From an uncultured Bacillota bacterium (GTDB lineage Bacteria > Bacillota > Clostridia > Peptostreptococcales > Anaerovoracaceae), in the NCBI GenBank assembly GCA_949287095.1, contig CASEFA010000001.1, positions 1 through 64,000 of the forward strand: a stretch of 64,000 nt of DNA, written 5' to 3'. Positions within the stretch are counted from its first letter, which is position 1. Each line of letters starts with the position of its first letter. Under the pieces are notes generated by a model that saw nothing but the letters and a program-made list of their open reading frames with translations, was not told where the DNA came from and searched no databases. The position numbers and the translations under genes are program-made. Positions 43,634-52,548 of the stretch are shown piece by piece.

Positions 43634-45280
43634 CTATTTCCCCGGCTTCCATGAACTCTTAAGGTCCACAATGCGGTTGAACACCTTCTCGGTATCCGTG
43701 GTAAGCCTGGAATCGGCCACGTAATAACCGTGACGGAAGAACTGGAATCTCTCTCCCGGCTTTGCCTCAGCGACGGACGGCTCGGCGTAGCCCCAAATTT
43801 CCTCCACGGAATCCGGATTATTCACCAGGTTTCCGTTTTCGTCCTCCACCATAAGGTATCCGTAGTTTCTTATCTTTATCTTTACTGCCGTGGCGGCGTC
43901 CACAAAGTGTATAGTCCCCTTCACCTTTCTTCCCTCAAAGCCTTCGCCCGACTTTGTTGCAGGGTCGTAGGTGCAGAGAAGCTCTTTAATGGAGCCGTCC
44001 TCGTTTTTCACCACTTCGTTGCACTTTATGAAGTATGCGCCCTTGAAGCGGACTTCGTTTCCCGGGAACAGCCTGAAGTATTTCTTCACCGGCACTTCCA
44101 TAAAGTCCGCGCCGTCAACGTAAAGCTCTCTGGAGAAAGGAATCTTCCTCGTTCCCATCTCCGGAACTTCTTTATTATTCTCCAGCTCCACCATTTCGGT
44201 CTGGCCCTCAGGGTAGTTGGTTATCACAACCTTGATAGGGTTTTCTACAACGTTGCGGCTTTCCACTTTCGTCTTAAGGTCTTCTCTGATGCAGTGCTCC
44301 AGAAGAGATATGTCAACCATGCTGTTGGCTTTGGAAACGCCTATTCTCTCGCAGAAATCCCTGATGGATTCAGGAGTGTAGCCTCTTCTTCTTAGGCCTG
44401 CGATGGTCGGCATTCTCGGGTCGTCCCATCCGTCCACCACGCCCTCGTCCACAAAGGCTTTAAGGTAGCGCTTGCTCATCACCGTGTTGGTAAGGTTGAG
44501 TCTTGCGAACTCTATCTGCTGAGGCGGATTCTCCCACAGTCCGACCTCTCTCAGAACCCAGTCGTAGAGCGGTCTGTGATCCTCGAATTCCAGGGAGCAG
44601 AGGGAGTGGGTTATTCCCTCTATGGCGTCCTCTATAGGGTGGGCAAAATCGTACATCGGGTAGATACACCATTTGTCCCCGGTGTTGTGGTGAGGCGGTT
44701 CGTGAGCGATTCTGTATATTACAGGGTCTCTCATGTTTATGTTAGGCGAGGCCATGTCTATCTTCGCTCTGAGCACTCTCTCGCCGTCGGCAAACTTTCC
44801 CGCCTTCATGTCCTCAAAGAGCTTAAGGTTCTCCTCAACGCTCTGGTTTCTGCACGGGCTTTCCTTTCCCGGCTCTTTCAGGGTTCCTCTGTATTCCTTT
44901 ATCTGCTCCGCCGTCAGGCTGTCCACGTATGCCAGGCCTTTTTTGATCAAAATGACTGCAGCCTCGTACATCTGGTCGAAGTAGTTGGACGCCCAGAGAA
45001 GCTTCTCCCATTTAAAGCCCAGCCATCTGATGTCCTCTTCTATGGCGCCTACATACTCTACGTCTTCCTTAACGGGGTTGGTATCGTCATATCTCAGGTT
45101 GCACTTTCCGTGATACTTTTCGGCTGTTCCGAAGTTTATGCATATGGCCTTCGCATGACCTATGTGAAGATAGCCGTTAGGCTCCGGCGGGAAACGGGTG
45201 TATATTTCCTTTCTCTTGCCGCTCTCAAGGTCAGCGTCAATTATGCTGTGAATAAAGTTGGTAGAATTAGCTTCGCTCAT
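43634..45280 (-). CDS. glnS: Glutaminyl-tRNA synthetase
   Basis: A 548-residue class I synthetase charging tRNA-Gln. The HIGH motif is GYLHIGHAK near residue 40 and the KMSKS equivalent is VMSKRYL near residue 270. PPEPNG and the late beta-barrel anticodon-binding region ([17 protein letters not shown]) are also typical. Many Firmicutes use the GatCAB amidation route instead, so a direct GlnRS suggests gain by transfer, as seen in various Clostridia. It begins 14 nt after the PsiE-like gene. Confidence 0.96.
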   Translation of the reverse strand: MSEANSTNFIHSIIDADLESGKRKEIYTRFPPEPNGYLHIGHAKAICINFGTAEKYHGKCNLRYDDTNPVKEDVEYVGAIEEDIRWLGFKWEKLLWASNYFDQMYEAAVILIKKGLAYVDSLTAEQIKEYRGTLKEPGKESPCRNQSVEENLKLFEDMKAGKFADGERVLRAKIDMASPNINMRDPVIYRIAHEPPHHNTGDKWCIYPMYDFAHPIEDAIEGITHSLCSLEFEDHRPLYDWVLREVGLWENPPQQIEFARLNLTNTVMSKRYLKAFVDEGVVDGWDDPRMPTIAGLRRRGYTPESIRDFCERIGVSKANSMVDISLLEHCIREDLKTKVESRNVVENPIKVVITNYPEGQTEMVELENNKEVPEMGTRKIPFSRELYVDGADFMEVPVKKYFRLFPGNEVRFKGAYFIKCNEVVKNEDGSIKELLCTYDPATKSGEGFEGRKVKGTIHFVDAATAVKIKIRNYGYLMVEDENGNLVNNPDSVEEIWGYAEPSVAEAKPGERFQFFRHGYYVADSRLTTDTEKVFNRIVDLKSSWKPGK

Positions 45281-45294
45281 TTTATCCTCCTGCG

Positions 45295-45726
45295 CTAAAA
45301 ATCTTCGTGAAGTTCCTTTGCCTCGCTTTCTTTAAGGAAGAGATACTTCCTCGCGGCAAAGAGTATGGCAATGGCTGTTACGCCGATTATTATCTCCTTC
45401 ATACTGAGGTGTTCCACTATCATCTGACGGGCGACGGCAAGCTGCATAACTTCTATAAGGTCAACGGCCCTCTGCCTGGTCAGCAGCTTTACAAATTCCA
45501 GTCCCACTATGAGGGCCAGAATATCGGCAAGAAACCGGGTAAATCCCTCCGGCTCCATATCACGCAGCGAATTTTCGAATGCAACCTCGCTTATCAGGTT
45601 ATACAGCATCACCAGTATAACCAGTATGATGACTACCGAGGCGACGGCCTCTATGGTGTAGACCACTTTGCCGAAAAAAGTACCCCAATAGCTTCTTCCC
45701 TTTGGAATTCCTTTTTTGTTATCCAT
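45295..45726 (-). CDS. PsiE-like integral membrane protein
   Basis: A 143-residue protein with four hydrophobic segments (about residues 25-45, 66-83, 88-106 and 110-127). The spacing and the [26 protein letters not shown] loop resemble the PsiE/phosphate-starvation-inducible family. Function is unknown. TATAAT-type sequences upstream on the minus strand near 45805 suggest it starts the transcript that includes glnS. Confidence 0.65.
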   Translation of the reverse strand: MDNKKGIPKGRSYWGTFFGKVVYTIEAVASVVIILVILVMLYNLISEVAFENSLRDMEPEGFTRFLADILALIVGLEFVKLLTRQRAVDLIEVMQLAVARQMIVEHLSMKEIIIGVTAIAILFAARKYLFLKESEAKELHEDF

Positions 45727-45891
45727 ATTCTCTCTCCGAATTATTCATGCGTACTCCGGGCCTTAAATATGCCCCTGTCCGCGGGGAAAAGACTCTACGA
45801 ATAATTATACCATCTGAACGGCTTTTCCACAACGAAAAAACGGCCTGATAGAATAACCTGCATAGCTTTAAAGCTTCAGGAAAACAGTCTA

Positions 45892-45920
45892 TTGATTTTA
45901 TTTCGGTATGCCGATATAAT
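45892..45920 (+). promoter_or_regulatory. Promoter of the XRE/HipA-like pair
   Basis: TTGATT (45892-45897), a 17-bp spacer and TATAAT (45915-45920), 21 nt before the ATG. The spacer contains the short symmetric TCGGTATGCCGA, a possible XRE operator. Nothing else is seen in the 45727-45941 gap. Confidence 0.7.
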
Positions 45921-45941
45921 ATTGACAGGGAAGTGAGCGCA

Positions 45942-46346
45942 ATGATTATCGATACACTTTTGAAGAAAAATAATATGACCAGATACCGTCTTGCAGTAGA
46001 AGCAGGTATTCCTCACGCGACGCTGAGCGATATCTGCAGCGGTAAAACGCGGATAGAAAGGTGTTCGGCTGAGACTGTTTATAAGCTTGCAAAAGCGCTT
46101 GGTGTTTCAATGGAGCTTTTGACAGAAGACAGCATACGCGAGACGAGAAAGGAAGCGACCTATGAGCACGGCCTGCCCGAGTATTTGCAACACGATTTGG
46201 ATGCATACAAGAAGGGGCTTAAAGAAGGCGTATCGTATCTGGACTGTCTGTGGGGAGAACTGTACGGAAGCATTAACAGCGCCCAGATAGACGACAGTGC
46301 GATAACTCCGGAACACGCCGATTATCTGAGGAAGAAGTATCTGTAG
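45942..46346 (+). CDS. XRE-family HTH regulator (HipB-like antitoxin candidate)
   Basis: A 134-residue protein with an N-terminal XRE helix-turn-helix (residues 10-55, MTRYRLAVEAGIPHATLSDICSGK) and a helical C-terminal part. ATG at 45942 is chosen over GTG at 45933 because the latter overlaps the GGGAAG ribosome binding site. It is followed 10 nt later by a HipA-like kinase gene, so it probably neutralises that protein and represses the pair. Confidence 0.82.
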   Translation: MIIDTLLKKNNMTRYRLAVEAGIPHATLSDICSGKTRIERCSAETVYKLAKALGVSMELLTEDSIRETRKEATYEHGLPEYLQHDLDAYKKGLKEGVSYLDCLWGELYGSINSAQIDDSAITPEHADYLRKKYL

Positions 46347-46356
46347 AGGTGAGAAA

Positions 46357-47250
46357 GTGCAGAAAACTATCGATTTCACAAACTGCAGGCGTATGCCGGG
46401 ACCTGCATATAACGGAGCAAACGGGAAAAAGATTGCAATTGAATTTGAAGGAAAGCAGTATATGCTGAAATTTCCGCCTTCCGGCAAAGGAAAGCCAACG
46501 GAACTGTCCTACACCAACAGCTGCTTCAGCGAGCATATCGGCAGCAGCATATTTAACTTTCTCGGCATAGAAGCTCAGGAGACGATACTTGGCACTTTTG
46601 CTATGCCCGGAGGAACGAAGATCGTATGTGCCTGCCTGGATTTTACGGCAAGCGGAAAGAGGTTATTAGACTTCTGCTCCATTAAGAATACAATTCTGGA
46701 TTCTGATTCCAACGGAAGCGGAACAGAACTTGATGATGTTCTGGACACTATTGATAAACAGCAATTTGTAGATCCGATAACGTTAAGAACCCATTTCTGG
46801 AATGTGTTCGTGGTGGATGCGTTGCTTGGTAATTTTGACAGGCACAACGGAAACTGGGGATTCCTGTACGACCCCGCTGCGAAAAAGAGTGAGATAGCAC
46901 CGGTCTTTGACTGCGGAAGCTGTCTGCTGCCACAGGCAGATGAAGAAGTTATGCATAACGTTCTGTCCGATTCCACGGAGAGGGACTTGAGAATTTTCCG
47001 TTTTCCAACATCCGCACTTAAACTGGAAGGAAGAAAAATAAATTACTACGATTTCCTTACTCAGGCAAAGTATGCTGATTGCAATCAGGCAGTCAGACGT
47101 ATCTATGAAAGGATAAATATGGGGCAGATTGCATCGTTTATCGACGGAGTCCCGTATCTTACCGATTTGCAAAGACAGTTTTACAAGAGCTATATATCGG
47201 ACAGACTCAATTTAATCCTCAAGCCTGCATATGAAAACCTGGGTTCCTGA
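46357..47250 (+). CDS. HipA/CtkA-like serine-threonine kinase (toxin candidate)
   Basis: A 297-residue kinase-fold protein starting at GTG with GAGGTGAG upstream. MLKFPPSG holds the ATP-anchoring lysine, NFDRHNGNWGFLYD the catalytic loop, and APVFDCGSCL the metal-binding aspartate in place of DFG. It lacks the HipA N1 domain, matching the short CtkA-like branch. HipA kinases phosphorylate GltX or other proteins and induce dormancy; the target here is unknown. Closed by a strong terminator. Confidence 0.85.
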   Translation: MQKTIDFTNCRRMPGPAYNGANGKKIAIEFEGKQYMLKFPPSGKGKPTELSYTNSCFSEHIGSSIFNFLGIEAQETILGTFAMPGGTKIVCACLDFTASGKRLLDFCSIKNTILDSDSNGSGTELDDVLDTIDKQQFVDPITLRTHFWNVFVVDALLGNFDRHNGNWGFLYDPAAKKSEIAPVFDCGSCLLPQADEEVMHNVLSDSTERDLRIFRFPTSALKLEGRKINYYDFLTQAKYADCNQAVRRIYERINMGQIASFIDGVPYLTDLQRQFYKSYISDRLNLILKPAYENLGS

Positions 47251-47266
47251 CATTTTTGATATAGCA

Positions 47267-47308
47267 AACTACCCACCCTTTAATGCATGAAGTGGATGGG
47301 TAGTTTTT
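47267..47308 (+). terminator. Terminator of the XRE/HipA-like operon
   Basis: AAACTACCCACC is inverted as GGATGGGTAGTTT (one bulge) and followed by TTTTTT. Confidence 0.88.
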
Positions 47309-47340
47309 TTAAACTTTCTATTAGCTCGAAAAAATAGCTG

Positions 47341-47580
47341 TCATTCGTCGCTCTTATCGGTTATGAAAAAGCAGACGGACAAAAACATCACCACACCGCA
47401 CAGCGCATAATAAAGCACCGTCTTAATGCCGGGCAGACCGACACATATACCCTCCGTCATCGGAATATCCCAGACTATCTTCATAAAGCCAGATACCAGT
47501 ATTGAAAACAAAACAACAATCGCTTCAATTATCAGCCAAATCTTCAGCGCCTTCCTCAACCTCTTTTTGCTCAATTTCAT
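47341..47580 (-). CDS. Small two-helix membrane protein, unknown
   Basis: A 79-residue protein with a basic N-terminus (MKLSKKRLRKALK) and two hydrophobic helices (about residues 14-34 and 54-73). ATG at 47580 is chosen because AGGAGGGAG precedes it, although an upstream in-frame start exists at 47628. No family recognised. Confidence 0.6.
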   Translation of the reverse strand: MKLSKKRLRKALKIWLIIEAIVVLFSILVSGFMKIVWDIPMTEGICVGLPGIKTVLYYALCGVVMFLSVCFFITDKSDE

Positions 47581-47639
47581 TTTCAACTCTCCCTCCTGAA
47601 TCAGATAAAATTTTCCACAGTATACCATATCGAAACACT

Positions 47640-48021
47640 TTTGATGGAACTGTTAAGAAATCTTAACCTTAACATTAAGAAAATTTAAGGAATATCTTTC
47701 GACAGGGCTTCCCGGTTCATCTCGGCCGTTAAGCGATAAATGAACAAAGTGGCCCACGAAATCTCGGCCTATATGCGGTTTCACACGTAAAGCGGCCGAG
47801 AAATCGTCTCAGAAAATCGTCTCAAAAAGTAAAAATCTCGGCCAAATGCCGAGATTTTGCGGGTTTTGCAGTAATTTCCGTGGGCCGCCAACCGGGAAAT
47901 CCGGCAAAGTGGCCGAGAGCGCCCGTTGACTGAACACCATCAGACCGCCCGGTGACTGCCAAGACCGCCCGATAACGGCCGGGAGCGCCCGGTGGCCGAA
48001 CAGCACCAGACCGCCACACGA
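47640..48021. repeat. GC-rich intergenic repeat field (TCTCGGCC / GACCGCC)
   Basis: No gene is seen. TCTCGGCC or its inverse GGCCGAGA occurs at about 47718, 47763, 47793, 47837 and 47911. A 33-nt unit (GAGCGCCCGKTGRCYGAACA in its first part) occurs at 47917-47949 and 47983-48015 with five mismatches, and GACCGCCCG at 47943 and 47963. The first half is AT-rich. Confidence 0.6.
47832..47858 (-). terminator. Terminator of the patatin/addA transcript
   Basis: A perfect 11-bp stem AAAATCTCGGC/GCCGAGATTTT with a 5-nt loop. On the minus strand it is followed by TTTTACTTTTT. Confidence 0.75.
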
Positions 48022-48864
48022 CTACTTCTCCAGAAACTCCTTCAGCTTATCTGCGTAGCTTTCTGTTACGTAATACCCTTCAAGGTACGCGTTCTTAAGC
48101 TTGTTTCTGTCCTTTTCAAGCCTGCCTACGCCCAGATCCTTTACGGGCGCGATAACGAACACGTTTCCCTTCTTCTCCTCTCCGTCTATGTACTCGAGGG
48201 TTTCGTTGTAGACGGTGTGGCGGCGCTTAAGGGCCTCTATCAGCTTAGGGTAGTCCTTGTACTTAGCCTTTATCAGAGGGATGGATTTGCTGGCCGCCTT
48301 GCGATAGCCTCTTTCTCTCGTCAGAATCACTATCACCTTGTCGCAGCCGATTTCCTGAGCGTGCTTAACGGGAATGGAGTCGGAAAGGCCTCCGTCCATG
48401 TACTGATATCCGCCTATGTCCACCATCTTCGCAAAGAGCGGCAGCGACGCGGAGGCTGCTATCCAGTCCACATCTTCGAACATATCCTTTATCTCAGGGT
48501 ACTCTGATTCTCCCGTATTGCAGTTGAACACTCCAACCTCGAACCTTATTCCGCTCTTTTTGAAGCTTTCGTTGTCTACGGGGTTGAGTTCCTCCGGAAT
48601 TGTGTGATACATGAACTTCTTCCCGAAATAGTCCCCCGTCTTTAAGAGACTCTGAACGCTTCCGTATCTTGGATCGTCCATGTAATCGGTGCAGACCGCA
48701 AAGGCTCTGCCCTTCTGTCCGCTGACATAGCTGCACCCGTGGCACGCCCCTGCGGACACGCCTATTACGTAATCGACCTTTATGTCGTTGTCGAGAAGAT
48801 ATTCGAGCACTCCCGCGGCGAAGATTCCTCTCATTCCACCGCCTTCAATTACCAGTCCTGTCAT
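48022..48864 (-). CDS. Patatin-like phospholipase
   Basis: A 280-residue lipid acyl hydrolase. GGGMRG (residues 8-13) is the oxyanion hole, GVSAGA near residue 38 the nucleophile elbow with its serine, and DGG near residue 157 holds the catalytic aspartate. No signal peptide, so it probably acts on inner-membrane lipids. It overlaps the end of addA by 4 nt (ATGA) and is translationally coupled to it. Confidence 0.93.
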   Translation of the reverse strand: MTGLVIEGGGMRGIFAAGVLEYLLDNDIKVDYVIGVSAGACHGCSYVSGQKGRAFAVCTDYMDDPRYGSVQSLLKTGDYFGKKFMYHTIPEELNPVDNESFKKSGIRFEVGVFNCNTGESEYPEIKDMFEDVDWIAASASLPLFAKMVDIGGYQYMDGGLSDSIPVKHAQEIGCDKVIVILTRERGYRKAASKSIPLIKAKYKDYPKLIEALKRRHTVYNETLEYIDGEEKKGNVFVIAPVKDLGVGRLEKDRNKLKNAYLEGYYVTESYADKLKEFLEK

Positions 48865-51800
48865 GCCTGTCTCCCTTCCTTCTGTTCATTTATACCCACG
48901 AACCTGCCGGCCTGAACCACGTAAAGATATGCTTCGCACTCTTTGACTCCCGTAGCCCGGACTACGGCGTCCCTGTATATCTCAATCTGCTTCCCGTAGC
49001 TGCCGGTCAGGCGTTTTATCTCGTCCTCCGCTCTGCTTTTGTCAAAGCGGTTAGTCTTGTAGTCTATGATGACGGCCCTGCCGTCCTCGATGAAGTAACA
49101 ATCTATTATACCCTGAATCATGACGGATTCACCGTCTTTTTCGGACAAAAGGGTAAACGGTTTTTCCTTTCTCATTCTCCCCTCGGCAAAAGCCTGTGCC
49201 GCGCGGGCACCTGTGTCCGATTCAAAGAAGGCCGTCACTCCCTTTATGTAGACTGAAGCGGCTTCCTCTTCGGTGAAAATTCCGCAGGCTTTCAGCCTTT
49301 CAACCTCGGAGGCGACGTATCCGTACCCGCCCTCTGCAGCTTTTGCAAAGTCCAGGTTCTCCATGAGAGTGTGAAAACATGTGCCTCTTTCCGCCGCAGT
49401 GAGCTTCTTTTTACCCGCCATGAAGTCCGGCGCTTTCAGGTCCGAAAATCCGTGCCACACAGGTTTCATCGGTTCTTCGGACTCAGGCCCCAGCCTGCCC
49501 GAATCTATCTTTTCGTCATCTGCGGACGCCTCCGAATTAAGCTCCGAAACGGAATATTTCGGTTTCAGCCGTCTTGCCCCCTCGTAAGGATATGCGTATT
49601 CCAGCCGCCTTATAACGTCGGCCTTCGTCTCTTCATCGGAATGACCGGCATAGATATCCCGGTTCAGAATGTCACCTCCGGCGTACACCTTCTCCGAAAG
49701 ACCTGAGCCGTCCACATCGGCTGCGTTTACAACTGTGCACGGCACTGTGTCTCCTATAATGGAAAGGTAGTCCGTATCTTTTCTCACTCCGCTTTCTCTG
49801 GCTGCCAGATACTTTTCTTCGTCGTTCACGGTGCCGAGAATGTGGAGCACGTCTTTTGCGCGGGTCATGGCGACGTAGAGGATTCTTACCTCCTCTTCGG
49901 CCTCCTCTCTCCTTACGGCTCCGGCTATGAGCCGCTGTATGAGAGTCTGGCTGTACCATCTCTCCTCCGGATTTTCGAGAGTCAGCCCTATGCCTATATC
50001 CTTGTGAAGGGACGCGCCTCTTCCTGCCTTCGAGTAGTTGAGCCTTTTGCCGCAGCCTGCCAGAATTACCATCGGAAACTCCAGACCCTTGCTCTTATGG
50101 ATTGTCATTATCCTGACCACGTCGTCCTTTTCGCCGATGAGCCTTACCTGTCCGGTTCTGACTTTGCGCTTCTTCACCGAATCGATATATCGCATAAAGT
50201 CGTAGAGAGTTCCCTGGCCGTCCGAGGCGAAGTCCTCAGCCTTATCAACGAGAGCTCTGAGGTTGGCCTGTCTCTGGCTTCCTCCCGGCATTGCCCCCAT
50301 GACGATGTAATATCCCGTCTCTATCATCAGCTTCCAGACGAACCTGCCCAGAGGCATGATCCTCGATTCCCTCTTCCAGCCTTCTATGGACGAAAGGGCG
50401 CGAGAGCACATGGAGCCGGTTTCGCTTTCCGGATGAGCCTGAGCGTACATCCTCAAAGCCTCCTCGAAGGAGCCCGTCTTATGCTCCTCCCTGACCTGCG
50501 CCAGCCGATCGGCGGTAAATCCGAATATCTCCGAGTGAAGAACGCTTATGAGCGGCACGTCCTGCTTTTTGTTGTCTATTACGGAAAGAAGGTTCATGAA
50601 CACCCGGATTTCCATAGTGTCGAAGTACCCTTCGTTGTCGTCTACATATGCGTCTATTCCGCACCTCTTCAGAATCCCGTAGTACACGTCGGCGTAATTT
50701 CTCACGCTTCTTAAAAGAATCACTATGTCTCTTCGGTGAAGCCTTCTCACCTTCCCGGTCTTCGGGTCCATATATTCCTTCCCCAGAGATTCCTTTATGA
50801 TGTTGGCCGCCTGAAGGGCCTCTACCTCCGTCTTTTTCAGGTCGGCAATCTCTTCGGGAACGGCTTTCGCCTCTTCTCCGCCGTCTGATGCTCCACCGAA
50901 AGCCACCGCGGTCATCTCAGGTTCATAGCTCAAAGAGCCGTCGTATTCGATGCCCGGATAAAGCTCGGCATCGGCGTCGTAACCTTCCATGGCGTCTCTG
51001 AAAACGCGGTTTATTCCCTCAAGAACCGCCGCCTTGCTTCTGTAGTTTCTGTTAAGGTCTATCTTTACGGAGCTGTCGCCGGCGCCGCAGCCCGCGTACT
51101 GACGGTACTTTCGCCTGAATATGGACGGCTCGGCAAGTCTGAACCTGTAAATGCTCTGCTTTATGTCTCCTACCATGAAAAGATTGTTCTCGCGGCAGAT
51201 TCTTCCTATGATTTCCTCCTGAAGGACGTTGGTATCCTGATATTCGTCTATAAAGATGTACTCGAACTTTTCCCGGTAGAAATCCCGCGCGTCGGGGTTT
51301 TCCAGTATTTCCAGGCAGTAGTGCTCTATGTCTCCGAAATCGGCCAGTTTTTTCTTCTTCTTTACGGCGCGGAATATCTCGTGGTATTCCTTTACAAGTC
51401 CGCCAAGGTATGCGGCAAAAGGCGCAGTCCGGTTCATCTCTTCCACCTGCGCGTCAAGAGGCCGGCAGAATATCTCTTCTCTGAGGTTCTTCGCCGTCTC
51501 TCTCGCTTCCTTAAGGCATGCTGAAACGCTGTCCTTCACTTCTGCGTATATTTCCTTTTCTTCCTTCTTCGGCGTGATTCTCGGAAGCCCTATGAGTCCC
51601 AGCTTTTCGCCAAAGCCTTCAAAATCCCGGGTTTTCCCATATTCCAAAGCCGCCTCGATAAAAATCGTCTGGCCTTCCCGGACTTTGTCCGCCAGCCTGT
51701 CCAGGCCTTCGTCCTCGAGAATCTCCGCGGCCTTTCTGCTGTTTTCCCCGGCTTTTGTCAAAGCCTCGGCGGCATGATCCCATATATATTCCATGAGCGG

Positions 51801-52418
51801 GGATTCCCTGAATTCATCGCAGGAAAGACCGAGCTCCCGGATTTTTTCATCCAGCCATTTCCACGGATAAGGCATAGCCATAACTCCGTCGTACACGGAC
51901 AGTATCATCTCTCTGACGCCGTTCATATTCCTTCCGGAGCTGTACCTGTCAAGAAAATCGTGGAATTCCGTGCTTCCCTCCTCAAATCGTCTCTCGAGAA
52001 GCTCATCCATGGCATCTTCTCTCAGAATTGCGCCTCTGGCTTCGTCGCATATGGAAAATCCCGGCTCCAGATCCGTCAGATAAAAGTACTTTCTGATTAC
52101 ACTCAAAGCAAATGAATGGAAGGTGCTGATATTGGCCTGAGGCAGAAGGGCAAGCTGTCTTCTCGCATATGCAGCCTTTGTCCTGTCTTCATTCTGCTCG
52201 GCGTAGAGAGCCTGCCTAATTTTCTCCTTCATCTCCGCAGCGGCAGCGTTGGTGAAGGTGACTATGAGCATCCTGTCCACCGGAACTCTGTCCTCTACGA
52301 TGAGCCTCCTTATGCGCTCGACTAAAACCGCAGTCTTTCCTGATCCTGCGGCGGCGGCAACCAGTATATTCTTCTGTCTGTTTTCTATGGCTTCAAGCTG
52401 TCTTTCGGTCCAGTTCAT
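48861..52418 (-). CDS. addA: ATP-dependent helicase/nuclease subunit A (AddA)
   Basis: A 1185-residue UvrD-like helicase with a C-terminal RecB-type nuclease. Walker A AAAGSGKTAVLV is near residue 22 and motif II IDEYQDTN near residue 392. The later helicase motif is VRIMTIHKSKGLEFP, and the nuclease motif VIIDYKTNRFDKS is near residue 1128. With AddB it resects double-strand breaks and reads Chi sites. addB normally lies directly upstream, but here the upstream neighbour is gpmI on the other strand. Either addB is elsewhere or another partner is used. GGAGAGAC precedes ATG. Confidence 0.95.
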   Translation of the reverse strand: MNWTERQLEAIENRQKNILVAAAAGSGKTAVLVERIRRLIVEDRVPVDRMLIVTFTNAAAAEMKEKIRQALYAEQNEDRTKAAYARRQLALLPQANISTFHSFALSVIRKYFYLTDLEPGFSICDEARGAILREDAMDELLERRFEEGSTEFHDFLDRYSSGRNMNGVREMILSVYDGVMAMPYPWKWLDEKIRELGLSCDEFRESPLMEYIWDHAAEALTKAGENSRKAAEILEDEGLDRLADKVREGQTIFIEAALEYGKTRDFEGFGEKLGLIGLPRITPKKEEKEIYAEVKDSVSACLKEARETAKNLREEIFCRPLDAQVEEMNRTAPFAAYLGGLVKEYHEIFRAVKKKKKLADFGDIEHYCLEILENPDARDFYREKFEYIFIDEYQDTNVLQEEIIGRICRENNLFMVGDIKQSIYRFRLAEPSIFRRKYRQYAGCGAGDSSVKIDLNRNYRSKAAVLEGINRVFRDAMEGYDADAELYPGIEYDGSLSYEPEMTAVAFGGASDGGEEAKAVPEEIADLKKTEVEALQAANIIKESLGKEYMDPKTGKVRRLHRRDIVILLRSVRNYADVYYGILKRCGIDAYVDDNEGYFDTMEIRVFMNLLSVIDNKKQDVPLISVLHSEIFGFTADRLAQVREEHKTGSFEEALRMYAQAHPESETGSMCSRALSSIEGWKRESRIMPLGRFVWKLMIETGYYIVMGAMPGGSQRQANLRALVDKAEDFASDGQGTLYDFMRYIDSVKKRKVRTGQVRLIGEKDDVVRIMTIHKSKGLEFPMVILAGCGKRLNYSKAGRGASLHKDIGIGLTLENPEERWYSQTLIQRLIAGAVRREEAEEEVRILYVAMTRAKDVLHILGTVNDEEKYLAARESGVRKDTDYLSIIGDTVPCTVVNAADVDGSGLSEKVYAGGDILNRDIYAGHSDEETKADVIRRLEYAYPYEGARRLKPKYSVSELNSEASADDEKIDSGRLGPESEEPMKPVWHGFSDLKAPDFMAGKKKLTAAERGTCFHTLMENLDFAKAAEGGYGYVASEVERLKACGIFTEEEAASVYIKGVTAFFESDTGARAAQAFAEGRMRKEKPFTLLSEKDGESVMIQGIIDCYFIEDGRAVIIDYKTNRFDKSRAEDEIKRLTGSYGKQIEIYRDAVVRATGVKECEAYLYVVQAGRFVGINEQKEGRQA

Positions 52419-52461
52419 ATGTCTCTCCGTTCCCGTTCCCGGCGGAACTGTTACATTTGAT

Positions 52462-52482
52462 TATATCAGATATTCTGGTATA
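52462..52482 (+). promoter_or_regulatory. Promoter of gpmI
   Basis: TTGATT near 52455, a 16-bp spacer and TATAAT near 52477, with an AAAAGGAGA ribosome binding site before the ATG at 52549. The gap to divergent addA is 130 nt. Confidence 0.6.
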
Positions 52483-52548
52483 ATTAAAGGACAGTGTGGA
52501 CGCTCCGGCTTCCGTTTAACCGTCTGAAAAGAAAAGGAGAACAGTCTC

